In this document: positions 1 to 8,990 of the stretch, in pieces
How the letters are laid out: each line of letters begins with the position of its first letter
How positions within the stretch are numbered: the stretch's first letter is position 1
DNA from: Rhizophagus sp. LPA8_4_AMF
Lineage: Eukaryota; Glomeromycota; Glomeromycetes; Glomerales; Glomeraceae
Length of the DNA: 22,790 bases
Direction of reading: 5' to 3'
Assembly: GCA_021464525.1 (NCBI GenBank)
Contig: JADRCO010001075.1
Coordinates: 1 to 22,790, forward strand
Translations under genes and position numbers: made by a program
The notes under the pieces: generated by a model
Told to the model about the DNA's origin: nothing
The model's database searches: none
What the model saw: the letters and a program-made list of their open reading frames with translations, nothing else

Positions 1-54
1 TGATGATCGGAATGTCGATCATTTTGGCCAAAATGATCGACATTCCGATCATCA
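1..54. repeat. 54-bp perfect palindrome
   Basis: Bases 1-27 are the exact reverse complement of bases 28-54, with no spacer; the centre is TTTTGGCCAAAA. The arms contain GATCGG and CGATCA submotifs that pair with each other. Because the window begins at base 1, the palindrome may extend further left. It lies about 25 bp before the point where the GST copy 1 upstream region starts to match that of copy 3, so it sits near one edge of that duplication. It could be a short palindromic mobile element or a fold-back repeat; no coding content. Confidence 0.95.
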
Positions 55-80
55 AAGTGAATGCATTCGATTGTTATTTT

Positions 81-718
81 TTCAGGGCCGAAATTATGAT
101 AATTTCAGTCTGTGCCCTAGATTTTCCACCGGCAACAACTAAAAAAGGAAAACTTAACAGAATTTTTTTTTAGCACAAACCTTTTTATATGTACTGTATA
201 TTTATTATGTATAAACTAGGAAGTGCTGTTTAAGGTTTTATTGTTGTACGTCGACGGACATCCGGACATTCACGTACCTTCGGACTAATTGCTTATTTTA
301 TTTTAGCATGAGAATTTTTAATCTTAACGACACCCGAGATCAATAATAAATTGAAAAAGATCTGCAATTTTTTTGAAGGTGTATAAGTTTTAAACTTAAA
401 ATGGTTTTAATCGGTCGGCTATTCATTTTCGTTCACGTTGATATTTTTTATTTGTATAATTATTCTTTTTTTGAATGGCTAATCAATCATTCTCACCGGT
501 ATTCTTCCCAATTTAAGTACATTGCGTAAAATGATATAAACAAATTTGGTTAGTTGATTTTTAAGATTTCAAGATACAAAATTTTTTTTTTTTCAGATTG
601 ATTTTCCAATTAGAATCAAATTTATTATAAATACGATTTCAAAAATATTTCATTGAATTTTTTTTTAAAGAAAAATAGTAATAATAAACTTTTCTTTCGT
701 AAAATCAACTCTTAAATA
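81..718 (+). promoter_or_regulatory. Upstream region of GST copy 1 (duplicated with 4104-4898)
   Basis: No gene is seen here. From the TTTCAGGGCC motif near 81 the stretch matches the region before GST copy 3, with indels, so gene and upstream DNA were duplicated together. Three short blocks also recur before pseudogene copy 2: TTCGTTCACGTTG (428-440), TGCGTAAAATGATA (523-536) and the TATA-like TATAAATACGA (626-636, 93 nt before the ATG). Their conservation in order suggests core promoter elements. Compared with copy 3, this copy lacks the segment near 250 that carries CACGTG and has lost about 35 bp near 270. Confidence 0.6.
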
Positions 719-1472
719 ATGACTATTCAAGTTTACGGATTCTCTGCATATGCTCAAAATCTTGTAGTATTTTATGTCCTTAAAGAATTAGGATTACCTT
801 ATGAAGTCACTCAACCAACTAGTCTTGAAGAAATTAAAACTTCAGAATATTTAGCTACCAAGCATCCTTTGTAAGTGAAAATAAATATTTCTCTGAAGAG
901 CGCTATAGAAACATTCCGAGATACTGATTTGAGTTTTCCTTCTCTCTCTCTCTTTTTTTTTTAATAGCGGAAAAATTCCTGTTCTCAACGATGACGGATT
1001 CCAAATTTACGAAACTCGCGCAATAATTCGTTATTTGATAAATAAATATCAAGGAACAAAGACTTCCACCGTACTTATTCCTTCCGATATACATAAAGCC
1101 GCTTTGGTAGAACAATTCATTTCTGTAGAGACCTCTTATTATACTCAACCTATAGCTAAAATGCTTTCGCAATTAATACTGGTGAAAAAATCAGGCAATG
1201 AACCTGATCTTAAAATTGTTAACGAAGCTCGCGAAGAACTTGTCAAAACTTTAGATGTTTATGAAAAATTATTGGAGGGTAAAGATTATATAAATGGGGA
1301 ATTTTCTTTGGTCGATCTTCTTCATATTCCTTCCACTTTTTATGCTTTTAAAGTCGGTGAAGGTGATTTATGGAATAAACGTCCTAATGTTTCCAGGTGG
1401 TGGAAGAACATTAGTGAACGTGAATGTTGGAAAAATATTGTCATTGAATATAAACTAGATGATGTTGTTTAA
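719..1472 (+). CDS. Glutathione S-transferase-like protein, copy 1
   Basis: Two exons, 719-870 and 968-1472, join across a 97-nt GTAAGT...TTAATAG intron with a CT-rich tract before the acceptor, giving 218 residues, the usual GST length. The N-terminal thioredoxin-fold part (about 1-78) has HPFGKIPVL with the expected cis-proline at Pro55, and the YETRAI element (Glu66-Thr67), the usual site for the glutathione gamma-glutamyl group. The helical C-terminal part has DLLHIP and a terminal WWKNISER. The layout resembles phi-type and fungal GSTs that conjugate glutathione to electrophiles in the cytosol; the substrate is unknown. By eye, the position matching the phi-class catalytic Ser is Tyr11 here but Ser11 in copy 3. 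The start is set by identity with copy 3 (MTIQV) and an A-rich context. An AATAAA follows at 1523. Confidence 0.85.
871..967 (+). other. Intron of GST copy 1
   Basis: The donor GTAAGT at 871 and acceptor AATAG ending at 967 flank a 97-nt intron that splits codon 51 after its second base (TT|C, Phe). A TCTCTCTCTC tract and a T-run precede the acceptor. The same intron sits at the same position in copy 3 (5051-5149), and its decayed form is visible in copy 2. Confidence 0.88.
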
Positions 1473-2091
1473 AATATTTGGTTATAATGTATTTATAAGT
1501 TGTAAGCAATAGCGTATCTTTCAATAAAATTTACCTCAATAGTTATAATCAATCTTATACGAACAAATTTGTTACCGAGATCCGCATTATTGAAATAAAA
1601 ATACTTTATGTCATAACTACAATAGTCTAAATAAATTTTTGTATGCTTGAATTTATTTACAATACTACCAGGAAGTTATGTTCTCACATTCATCATTGTT
1701 TATTACATATATTTGTTTAAGCATGATTCAGTAAATTAATTTGATCCGAGTTTAGAGAATTCAAACATACTAAATTATTTATAGCTTGGCTTGAATGTAT
1801 ATTAAGATATAAATGACTTTCTTTAAAATGCTTAGTCAGACGTCCTATTTATTCGTTCACGTTGTTAGTTTTTTTTTAGCTGGTCGATCATCCTAACTAA
1901 AAAATATGTTATCTTTAAAACGGGTGAATTCATCCAAGTTTTAATAAGAAAATATACTGCGTAAAATAATAACTAAAATCAAATGATAAATTTTTTAGAC
2001 TGAATTTATATCCTAACTTAAAGAACCAGATTTCTTTATAAATGCGATCTCAAAATATATTTTCTTTTTCCTTTTTTTTCGTAAATAAAAA
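1473..2091 (+). promoter_or_regulatory. Spacer between GST copy 1 and pseudogene copy 2
   Basis: No open gene is seen. The first part is the copy 1 3' flank with an AATAAA-type signal. TTCGTTCACGTTG at 1852-1864, TGCGTAAAATAATA at 1958-1971 and TATAAATGCGA at 2037-2047 repeat the promoter blocks found before copies 1 and 3, in the same order with shorter spacing. The promoter was therefore duplicated along with the now broken gene. Confidence 0.55.
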
Positions 2092-2707
2092 ATGACAATT
2101 CAAGTTTTCAGATATACCGCATCTGCTTACAGTCTTGTAGTAATCTACGTTCTTAAAAATTAAATCTCCAGAATATTTGGCTATCAAACATCCATTGTAG
2201 ATGGTAAATATTTCTTATGTGCATTGAGAAACATCCTGATTTGAACTTTCCTTCGTTTTTAATAGCGGAAAAATTCCTTCCCCCAACGATGATGGATCTA
2301 AATTTACGAATCTTTGTGTAATAGCTCGTTTAATATTTGATGAGTATCAAATTATTCCTTCTGGTGTACAAAGGTTGAACAATTCATTAAACCTCTTATT
2401 GTACTCGACTTCTGAGTAAATTGATTATGTAATTAATACATTTTAAACGTCATGATGGTGAACCTAATCTAAAACTATTAGAAGAACTTGATATAATTAT
2501 GAAAAATTATTGGAGGATAAAGGTTATTTAACTGGGAATTTTTTTTAGCTGATCTTCTTCATATTCCTTTTGCTTTTTATGCTATTGACATTGCTGGTGA
2601 AGTTGATTTATTAAATAAACATCCTAATGTTTCTAGATGATGGAAGAACATTAGCGAACGTGAATATTGGAAAAAATATTGTTACTGAATATAAATTAGT
2701 ATTTTAA
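2092..2707 (+). pseudogene. Broken glutathione S-transferase copy 2
   Basis: The ATG at 2092 opens a reading frame matching GST copies 1 and 3 (MTIQV start, Ser at position 11). After about 22 codons it hits TAA because about 47 nt are missing relative to the intact copies, the part for the loop after the first helix. The intron donor has decayed from GTAAGT to GTAGAT, while the acceptor ending at 2265 remains. Exon 2 homology continues from about 2266 to 2707 with several indels, and the WWKN tryptophan codon has become TGA (2638-2640). Homology to the intact 3' end (GEV-like segment, NISERE) is clear. The 3' flank shares the AAG(T/C)TGTAAG(C/T)(A/G)ATAGCGTAT block with copy 1. It cannot make a full GST. 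Confidence 0.85.
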
Positions 2708-2940
2708 TATACGAAATTTTTTTTTAAAAAAAATTGACAGAATAGTTTTCTTCATATATGGATATTTTACAAGCTGTAAGTGATAGCGTATATTAAATAA
2801 ATATATTTCTTTTACATTGTCTGTTATACAAATGTTTGATATTGTCTTTACCGATGCATAATTGATCTTGTACATGTAATCACGATCGTCACCATTAATG
2901 TATTCTAAAAGAATCTCGGGAATTTTTTCTAGGCGCCAGT

Positions 2941-3260
2941 TACAGTCAACTCTTTATAAATGCACTAAGGTTGCGTGCCGTAAGTATTAATTATTATCTG
3001 TTATATTTTGAATTACAACCTAAGCAGGTTGTGATATTATAAACATAAGTTGTAATTTGGTTGTAAATACTATGCTATTGTAGTAAACTAAAAGATGATA
3101 ATTCTGATTTACAACCATCATAATTACTTGATTTTTAGACTTACAACTATTTACGGCAGGCAACACTAAAATGCACCCCATATAAATGCACACCCTTTTA
3201 AATGCACTATTTAGTCCGGTCCCAAGTTGGGGAATTAGTGCCAAATGCACCCTCTACCCT
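2941..3260. mobile_element. Putative pogo/Tigger-like transposon end with subterminal repeats
   Basis: After a TA dinucleotide (2941-2942), CAGTCAACTCTTTATAAA (from 2943) resembles the terminal inverted repeats of pogo/Tigger elements of the Tc1/mariner superfamily, which insert at TA. This recognition is from memory of the family. The octamer AAATGCAC recurs at 2958, 3169, 3184, 3200 and 3243, as expected for subterminal transposase-binding repeats, and CCCAAGTTGGG (3221-3231) is a small palindrome. No transposase frame and no matching second end were found in the window, so it looks like a solo end or relic. The right boundary is a guess. A second element interrupts it at 2969-3164. Confidence 0.45.
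2969..3164. mobile_element. 196-bp inverted-repeat element (MITE-like) with target duplication
   Basis: The ends are near-perfect inverted repeats: GTTGCGTGCCGTAA at 2970-2983 against TTACGGCAGGCAAC at 3151-3164, with one mismatch. ACTAA directly flanks the element on both sides (2964-2968 and 3165-3169), consistent with a 5-bp target-site duplication. The interior carries GTTGTAA/TTACAAC motifs in both orientations (for example near 3015, 3047, 3059, 3110 and 3141), so most of it could fold back. It has no coding capacity, so it would be a non-autonomous element. It splits the AAATGCAC array of the surrounding element, so it inserted later. Confidence 0.65.
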
Positions 3261-3335
3261 ATACACCGTGCAAAATTCCATTAATATAAATAAATTCACT
3301 CACGTGACTTCGTGAAATTTTCACGCATAATCGTT

Positions 3336-3957
3336 TTAATAATAAATTTTCTTATGCTGTTCAACAGCGTCTACTATTGTATCTTCATAATATCTTACTG
3401 TAATATAAAGACCTATCGAATCATCATCATCTGAATCTTCACTTTCCAAATCCTGATTCTCATTATAATCAATTTATCCCTAACTTTATCTAACTCTAAA
3501 TGATACATATATGTTAGAAATTGCTTGGTTGATCGTACCCTGTATATGATGCACTAATTAGGATATCTACTATCTATAAAAAAATAAAACTACTATATCT
3601 CTCCATCTTTTAAACCATCGTGACCAGTTGATTCTGCACGTTTTGCATATCACTAATTATTGAAGTAAACCTATTTATTTATTGTAGATTAAGTATAATT
3701 AAACTTACGAATTCTCTTTTGTGACTCCTCTTCTTTTCTGTATCACTATATTTTCATTTATTGTTAAAATAGGACACATTTATACTATCGTCTTCAAGGA
3801 TTAAAGTTCGTCATTTGGATCTGAATCATTGTCGTTATTAAGTAATTCTGGGCGCTTCTCTATAGCTATTCTTGTGACGTTATTTATAGGTAAAACATTT
3901 TTGCATACTACAACAGATGATTCATGATTCTTACAATATATAGTGTTCGTGTAACTT
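3336..3957 (-). pseudogene. Remnants of an unrecognised minus-strand gene
   Basis: Three minus-strand pieces read like protein. An exon-like frame at 3801-3957 follows a TTTATTTTAG acceptor and contains KRPELLNNDNDSDPNDEL before a stop. Shifting frame by one base there continues as LILEDDSINVSYFN, meets one TGA, then KYSDTEKKRSHKREF up to a GTAAGT donor at 3708. A third frame, 3336-3473, holds the acidic DLESEDSDDDD and ends in TAA. The frameshift and stop suggest decay, though unrecognised introns could explain part of it. I do not recognise a family. Dense AT content makes chance reading frames possible, so confidence is low. Confidence 0.3.
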
Positions 3958-4898
3958 CTAAAATAAAAAATATGTTACTTATTAGTTGCTACAAGTCTAT
4001 CACGTGCAGTTGGTACTGAAGCAAACTTTTTGTTTTATATACAGTATGTATGATTATGTAATTTTGACATTAATTGCATGTTCAAAATCCTGATACATAT
4101 TTCTTTCAGGGCCAGAATTATGATAATTTCAGTCTGTGCCCAATAAGGTAATAGATTTCCACCCAGCAATAACTAAAAAAGGAAAACTTTACAGAATCTG
4201 TATATTTATTATGTATAAACTCTTAGGAAACGGAAATCGTTATTAAGTCCGAAGTGCTGTTTAAGGTTTTATTGTTGTACGTCATCACGTGTCGGACGGA
4301 CATCCGGATTCAGCTTAACATCTTGCGTAGTCCTTCGTTACACTTCGGACTAATTGCTTATTTTATTTTAGCATGGGAATTTTTTAATCTTAACGTCACA
4401 GCAATAGATCCGAAATTGAAAAAGATATGTAATTTGTATGTTTTATTGTAAACGACATTTTTTTCAAAGGGTTTTAATCGGTCGGCTATTTCATCTTTCG
4501 TTCACGTTGATATTTTTTTTATTTGTATATTTATAGCTAGTAAGCTATTTATTTAATTTAAATCTTTGGTAATTTATTTAGAATGGTAATCTTTTTTTGA
4601 AATGGTTGATCAATCATTCTCACTTCCCAATTTATGATTAATCTTTCCCAAATCGATTTGTTTATGTTCGGTAAATCTTCAAACTGGAAACCGGGCGAAT
4701 GAGAAATAGAAAAAGTACACTGCGTAAAATGATATTAACAAATTTGGTTAGTTTATTTTTTAAGATCTTATGCAAAGATTTTTTTTTTTTTTGACCTTTC
4801 CAATTAGAATCAAATTTATTATAAATACGAATTTTTTTTTTAAAAAAAATTAATATAGTAATAATAAACTTTTCTTTCGTAAAATCAACTCGTAAAAA
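3958..4898 (+). promoter_or_regulatory. Upstream region of GST copy 3 (duplicate of 81-718)
   Basis: No gene is supported. From about 4104 the sequence aligns with the region upstream of GST copy 1, but with extra segments near 4285-4350, 4530-4585 and 4645-4705. TTCGTTCACGTTG is at 4497-4509, TGCGTAAAATGATA at 4721-4734 and TATAAATACGA at 4820-4830, 79 nt before the start. A CACGTG E-box at 4286-4291 lies in a segment missing from copy 1. A T-tract followed by an A-tract (about 4831-4849) directly precedes the leader. Confidence 0.6.
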
Positions 4899-5648
4899 AT
4901 GACTATTCAAGTTCACGGATTCTCTGCATCTAGTCATAGTCTTGTATTATTTCTTGTCCTTAAAGAATTAGGATTACCTTATGAAGTCATTCAACCAGCT
5001 GGTCTTGAAGAAATTAAATCTTCAGAATATTTAGCTACCAAGCATCCTTTGTAAGTGAAAAAAAATTATTTCTCTGAAGAGCGTTATAGAAACATCACGA
5101 GTTACTGATTTGAGCTTTCCTTCTCTCTCTCTCTTTTTTTTTTTAATAGCGGAAAAGTTCCTGTTCTCAACGATGACGGATTCCAAATTTACGAATCTCG
5201 TGCAATAGTTCGTTATTTGATTAATAAATATCAAGGAACCAAGACTTCCACCATTCTTATTCCTTCTGACGTACATAAAGCCGCTTTGGTAGAACAATTC
5301 ATTTCTGTAGAGACCTCTTATTATAATCCACCTATAAGTAAAATAAATGTGCAATTAATATACTTTAAACGTATTGGTAATGAAACTGATCTTAAAATTG
5401 TTAACGAAGCTCGCGAAGAACTTGAAAAAGTTTTAGATGTTTATGAAAAATTATTGGAGGGTAAAGATTATTTAACTGGAGAATTTACTTTAGCTGACCT
5501 TCTTCATATTCCTGTCACTTTTTATGCTATTAACATTGCTGGTGAAGTTAATATATTGAACAAACGTCCTAATGTTTCTAGATGGTGGAAGAACATTAGC
5601 GAACGTGAATGTTGGAAAAATGTTGTTGCTGAATATTCAGTAAAATAG
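4899..5648 (+). CDS. Glutathione S-transferase-like protein, copy 3
   Basis: Exons 4899-5050 and 5150-5648 join with the same phase and position as copy 1 and give 216 residues. HPFGKVPVL and IYESRAI (Glu66-Ser67) mark the glutathione site. Ser11 in FSASSH aligns by eye with the phi-class catalytic serine, so this copy looks the more canonical enzyme. The C-terminal half carries EFTLADLLHIP and ends with SRWWKNISERECW. It differs from copy 1 mainly in the first helix, in the segment after the third helix (NVQLIYFKRIGNE against MLSQLILVKKSGNE) and at the C-terminus. Its expected role is cytosolic conjugation or reduction with glutathione; the substrate is unknown. It faces the kinase gene convergently across 535 bp. 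Confidence 0.87.
5051..5149 (+). other. Intron of GST copy 3
   Basis: A 99-nt intron with GTAAGT donor and TTAATAG acceptor, orthologous in position and phase to that of copy 1, including the CT-rich tract before the acceptor. Confidence 0.88.
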
Positions 5649-6183
5649 AATAATATACCATAATTTTTTGTAAGTTTATCCCTTATTTACATTATTATTA
5701 ATAAATTTACATTACATGATAATGTTATTTTTGGAATTAATCCAATTAATCCCTATTACAAGTTGCACTAATACCAGTTAATAATTACAGTATAATGGCA
5801 CTATTACAGCAATACGCCAATACCTTGGCTGTTTTTTAGTTATCGGAGATCCGTCAATGCTGGGATCTTAGAGTATATAATACCTATAAACAGGGCAAAT
5901 CAATGATAATCAGAAAACCGTGCATTACGATTTACGAAACTACAATGATATCAAAAATATTATTTAAAACCAAAGTAATACACGCTGGGATTTTTTTTTT
6001 TAAAAAGTAATGTATTTATACCTTTACTAAGTCAAATTAAAACTAAAAAAGTACACACAGAACTACGCTTATTATAAATCACAAAAAAACCATTATCAAG
6101 AATTCTGTGGAAATTGGTTGAAAATTTTATTTTTTAAACATAAAGGGTTACTTTAACTTGAAAGGATAATAACTACACTAAAT
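5649..6183. other. Convergent spacer between GST copy 3 and the kinase gene
   Basis: AT-rich sequence between two gene 3' ends. AATAAA-like signals occur shortly after the GST stop (near 5699). The stretch 5757-5870 is less AT-rich (GTTGCACTAATACC, GGAGATCCGTC) and might be a small repeat, but no inverted ends or coding frame could be defined. Nothing else is seen. Confidence 0.4.
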
Positions 6184-8546
6184 TTATTTCCCCTGAAACA
6201 AAACACATTCCTAAATATTTAAAAAAAATTTTTTAATTAATATACAAATACAGTATATTAAAAAATATTTTATAAATTGATTACCTGCAACTTTTCATAT
6301 GTTCTCTTAGACATATCTTCTTCAAACAAGACCAAGAGGACTTCCCTCACTATTTTTTTTAAAGAAAAAAAAATTTGTATTTAAGAAGATTTTAAACATA
6401 AAATAAGTAAAATAATATACTTACTTCTGTAATCAATTGAATTTAAATATTGGTTTTTGCCATTTTGGATTTCTAATAACTTCTCTTTGGTATGCTTTTT
6501 TTGTTCTCCAAAATTTTCTTTAGGTTTAAACATGTAATGTCCACCAGTAATACAAAAAAATAAGACACAACCTATTGCCCACCAATCTGCAGCAATATTT
6601 TGTTTTTCTGTACGTTTTTTTTTATTAAAAAATTCTGGTGCATCTAAAAAAAGAAATGTAAATTTTTAAAAATTCATATAAAATATCTATATTTTTTTAA
6701 AAAAATATATATATTTACAGTGATTTAAAGTACCGTAATGGTTGCTACTTGGACTTTTAGATATATTACGACATAAACCAAAATCCCCTAACTTCAGTTT
6801 TAAAGGAGATTTACGCACAACAAAAATATTTTCGGCTTTTAGATCTCTATGTATTAATCCCGCCATGTGTAATTTCTATTTAAAAAAATAAAAAAATACG
6901 TTAATTTATAAAATTTTAAGAAATAATATTGATAATAACTTACATACATGAACACAGGATACCAATTCTAATAAAAGAAATTTTGCTCTTCTATAATTTA
7001 AACGCATTCCATTTTTACATACAAGATCAAGTAACGTTCCTTCCTTCATCCTGTATATATATAAATGATATAATAAGTATATAAATTTACAATATTACAA
7101 ATAATGAAATAAAATAAAAATATTTACCATTCCATAAATAAAATATGTCTTTTCGAAAAACTATCATAATAACCATACTTTGCTTGAATCGCGATTCCCT
7201 TTTTTAAATAAATATAAAATTTAGTATTTAATTAACGATTAACGATAAAATTAATAAAAAATAACCTACAAGTTTTTCCAATTCCTTCATATAAATGTAT
7301 TCATCTTTCAAAGAAACAGCTCCAAACTTGGCAGCTAATTTTTCTTTTTTATTTTGTTCATTTTGAACCAAAAAAACTTTTCCAAATCCTCCGCTATTAA
7401 TTTTATCAGCATATGAATTATTAAGGAAAAAAAAGATAATATTTGACACAAAATATATTTATTTACCTTCCAAGTAATTTAATATACTTATATTTATGAT
7501 CAAAACAAGTTTGTCCAGTATGGATAGGACTTTTATAAACTATTATTAAATTTGATTTTAAAATTATTAATTATATAATTTATATAAATCTTTAAATAAG
7601 TTACCTAATTTGTTCTGTTGGTCATTTTCTTGATATTGGTTAATTTTAAAATTAGAAGCATATTTCGCATATTTCTGTAAGATCAGTAAAATAAAAATTA
7701 TTATTGTTCTAAAAATTGATTTATTATGATTACATTATAGTTATTACTTGTAAGTTCCCACAACCACAATTGAGCATATGGACATCCCGATATGTAACTA
7801 GAAAAAAATATCTGATTTTAACTAAATTTATATGAATTTGATTAATGTAAAATTTGGAATTTATTTACTTACATTTAGCAAATTTATTTTTAAGTTTTAG
7901 ACGAAATTCGACTCCATCATTTAAATCAATGCTTTCTCCTAGTAGGCATAATTTTCGTTTATTTTCAAGGGTTTCTTTTGTCATGCCATCTTCACTGTAA
8001 TGTATAAATTTAAAAAATAAATCCAGTATATAAATGAATTTTTTTTTTTTTTTAATGATGCCAATGTAATGTTCAAACCTTAAATTCAGAAGTTTTTTTC
8101 CATTATGATCCTTTTATTTTAGAATAAATAAATAAATAAAAGATCAGTAAACTGTAATAGAAGAATTAATTAGAATCAAAAAAATATTGAAAGCTTACAT
8201 TTTGTATAATACAATGAATCTCATAATTGCTATCTTTCAAGTTAAGATACTAATTAAATAAATAGAATAATTAGTAAAGATAAAGAAATAATTATTATGT
8301 ATCTTTGGTTTCAAAGATCTCATAATATTAATAAAATATTATGATTTGTTAACATACATTTCCATTAGATTCTTTATTTCCTAGAATGTGCTCTTTTTCA
8401 AAGAATTCAATAACTATAAAGGAAGAAATAAAACAACCCCAAATAGTTCCAAATTGTATAATATTAGGACTACTATTTTCTTTATCTATCATTTGCTCTT
8501 TGCAAGCAGTTTGATTTTCGGCAATATCATTAGTGTATTTTGACAT
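6184..8546 (-). CDS. FHA-like domain plus Ser/Thr protein kinase (Chk2/Rad53-like layout)
   Basis: Fourteen minus-strand exons join in phase: 8546-8358, 8249-8199, 8110-8079, 7994-7873, 7797-7748, 7674-7605, 7539-7467, 7393-7270, 7198-7128, 7050-6948, 6875-6719, 6643-6425, 6349-6285, 6210-6184, making 450 residues. Each intron has GT and AG ends. The kinase domain (about 190-445) is complete: GSGGFGKV 195-202, Lys218 of AAK, HRDLKAEN 304-311, DFG 326-328, APE 349-351, DWWAIG after it, and a final EEDMSKRTYEKL helix. HRDLKAEN marks a Ser/Thr kinase. Residues 36-135 read like an FHA domain (IWG start, LGN, IHC, LSEDG, LNDGVEF), the layout of nuclear DNA-damage checkpoint kinases. The FHA Arg and Ser that bind phosphothreonine appear replaced (Asn57, Tyr72). 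No SQ/TQ cluster is visible at the N-terminus. The kinase call is firm; FHA and Chk2 kinship are by eye. Confidence 0.8.
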
Positions 8547-8883
8547 ACTTTAAGTGAGAATCATACTTCAATACTTCAAGATGATGGCATCCGATACATT
8601 TATAGTTTAAAGTGAGTAATGCAAAGTCAAATTGCAATTAAATTAAATTAATTATAATATTAGTAATTTCATAAATGTATTTACATTATGTAAAATAATA
8701 GATTAATTGACAAACAATATCTGAAATTTTGCTTTATGATTTATCATGAGTCATAATTAATTTTTGCAAATATAATTAGTCACTGTAATTGCCCCTTATT
8801 TGTTTTCTAGAACCCTAAAAAATAGGGTACATCGTTTTACTTATTTAAATTTCTGAAATTTTTGAAATTTTTTAATTTTTTCG

Positions 8884-8941
8884 AATAAGTTTTATTATTC
8901 CACTACATATATCAAATAAGTTTTACTATTCCACGTATATC
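8884..8941 (+). repeat. Direct duplication of about 30 bp
   Basis: AATAAGTTTTATTATTCCAC at 8884 recurs as AATAAGTTTTACTATTCCAC at 8915, each followed by a short ATATATC/GTATATC tail (units 8884-8913 and 8915-8941). It lies 50-110 bp upstream of the orphan gene start. Confidence 0.85.
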
Positions 8942-8970
8942 AACATATATCAACATATATCAACATATAT
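8941..8970 (+). repeat. Three tandem copies of CAACATATAT
   Basis: Exactly three 10-bp units, 21 bp upstream of the ATG at 8991, continuing from the duplicated block before it. The spacing of about one helical turn may matter for promoter geometry; that is inference. Confidence 0.95.
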
Positions 8971-8990
8971 AATAAGCAAAACAATAAAAA

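Larger units (their letters stand above)
8547..8990. promoter_or_regulatory. Shared head-to-head promoter region
   Basis: This 444-bp gap separates the divergent starts of the kinase gene (minus) and the orphan gene at 8991 (plus), so it likely carries both promoters. Next to the plus gene it holds two local duplications listed separately. No recognised binding site can be named. Confidence 0.5.

Noticed and set aside
3020-3250. 76-codon minus-strand frame
   Set aside because: It spans the junction of two transposable-element sequences and has no protein-like pattern.
7228-7449. Single 73-codon kinase-like ORF as a stand-alone gene
   Set aside because: It is one exon (7270-7393) read through its introns; the P-loop exon joins in phase to neighbours on both sides.
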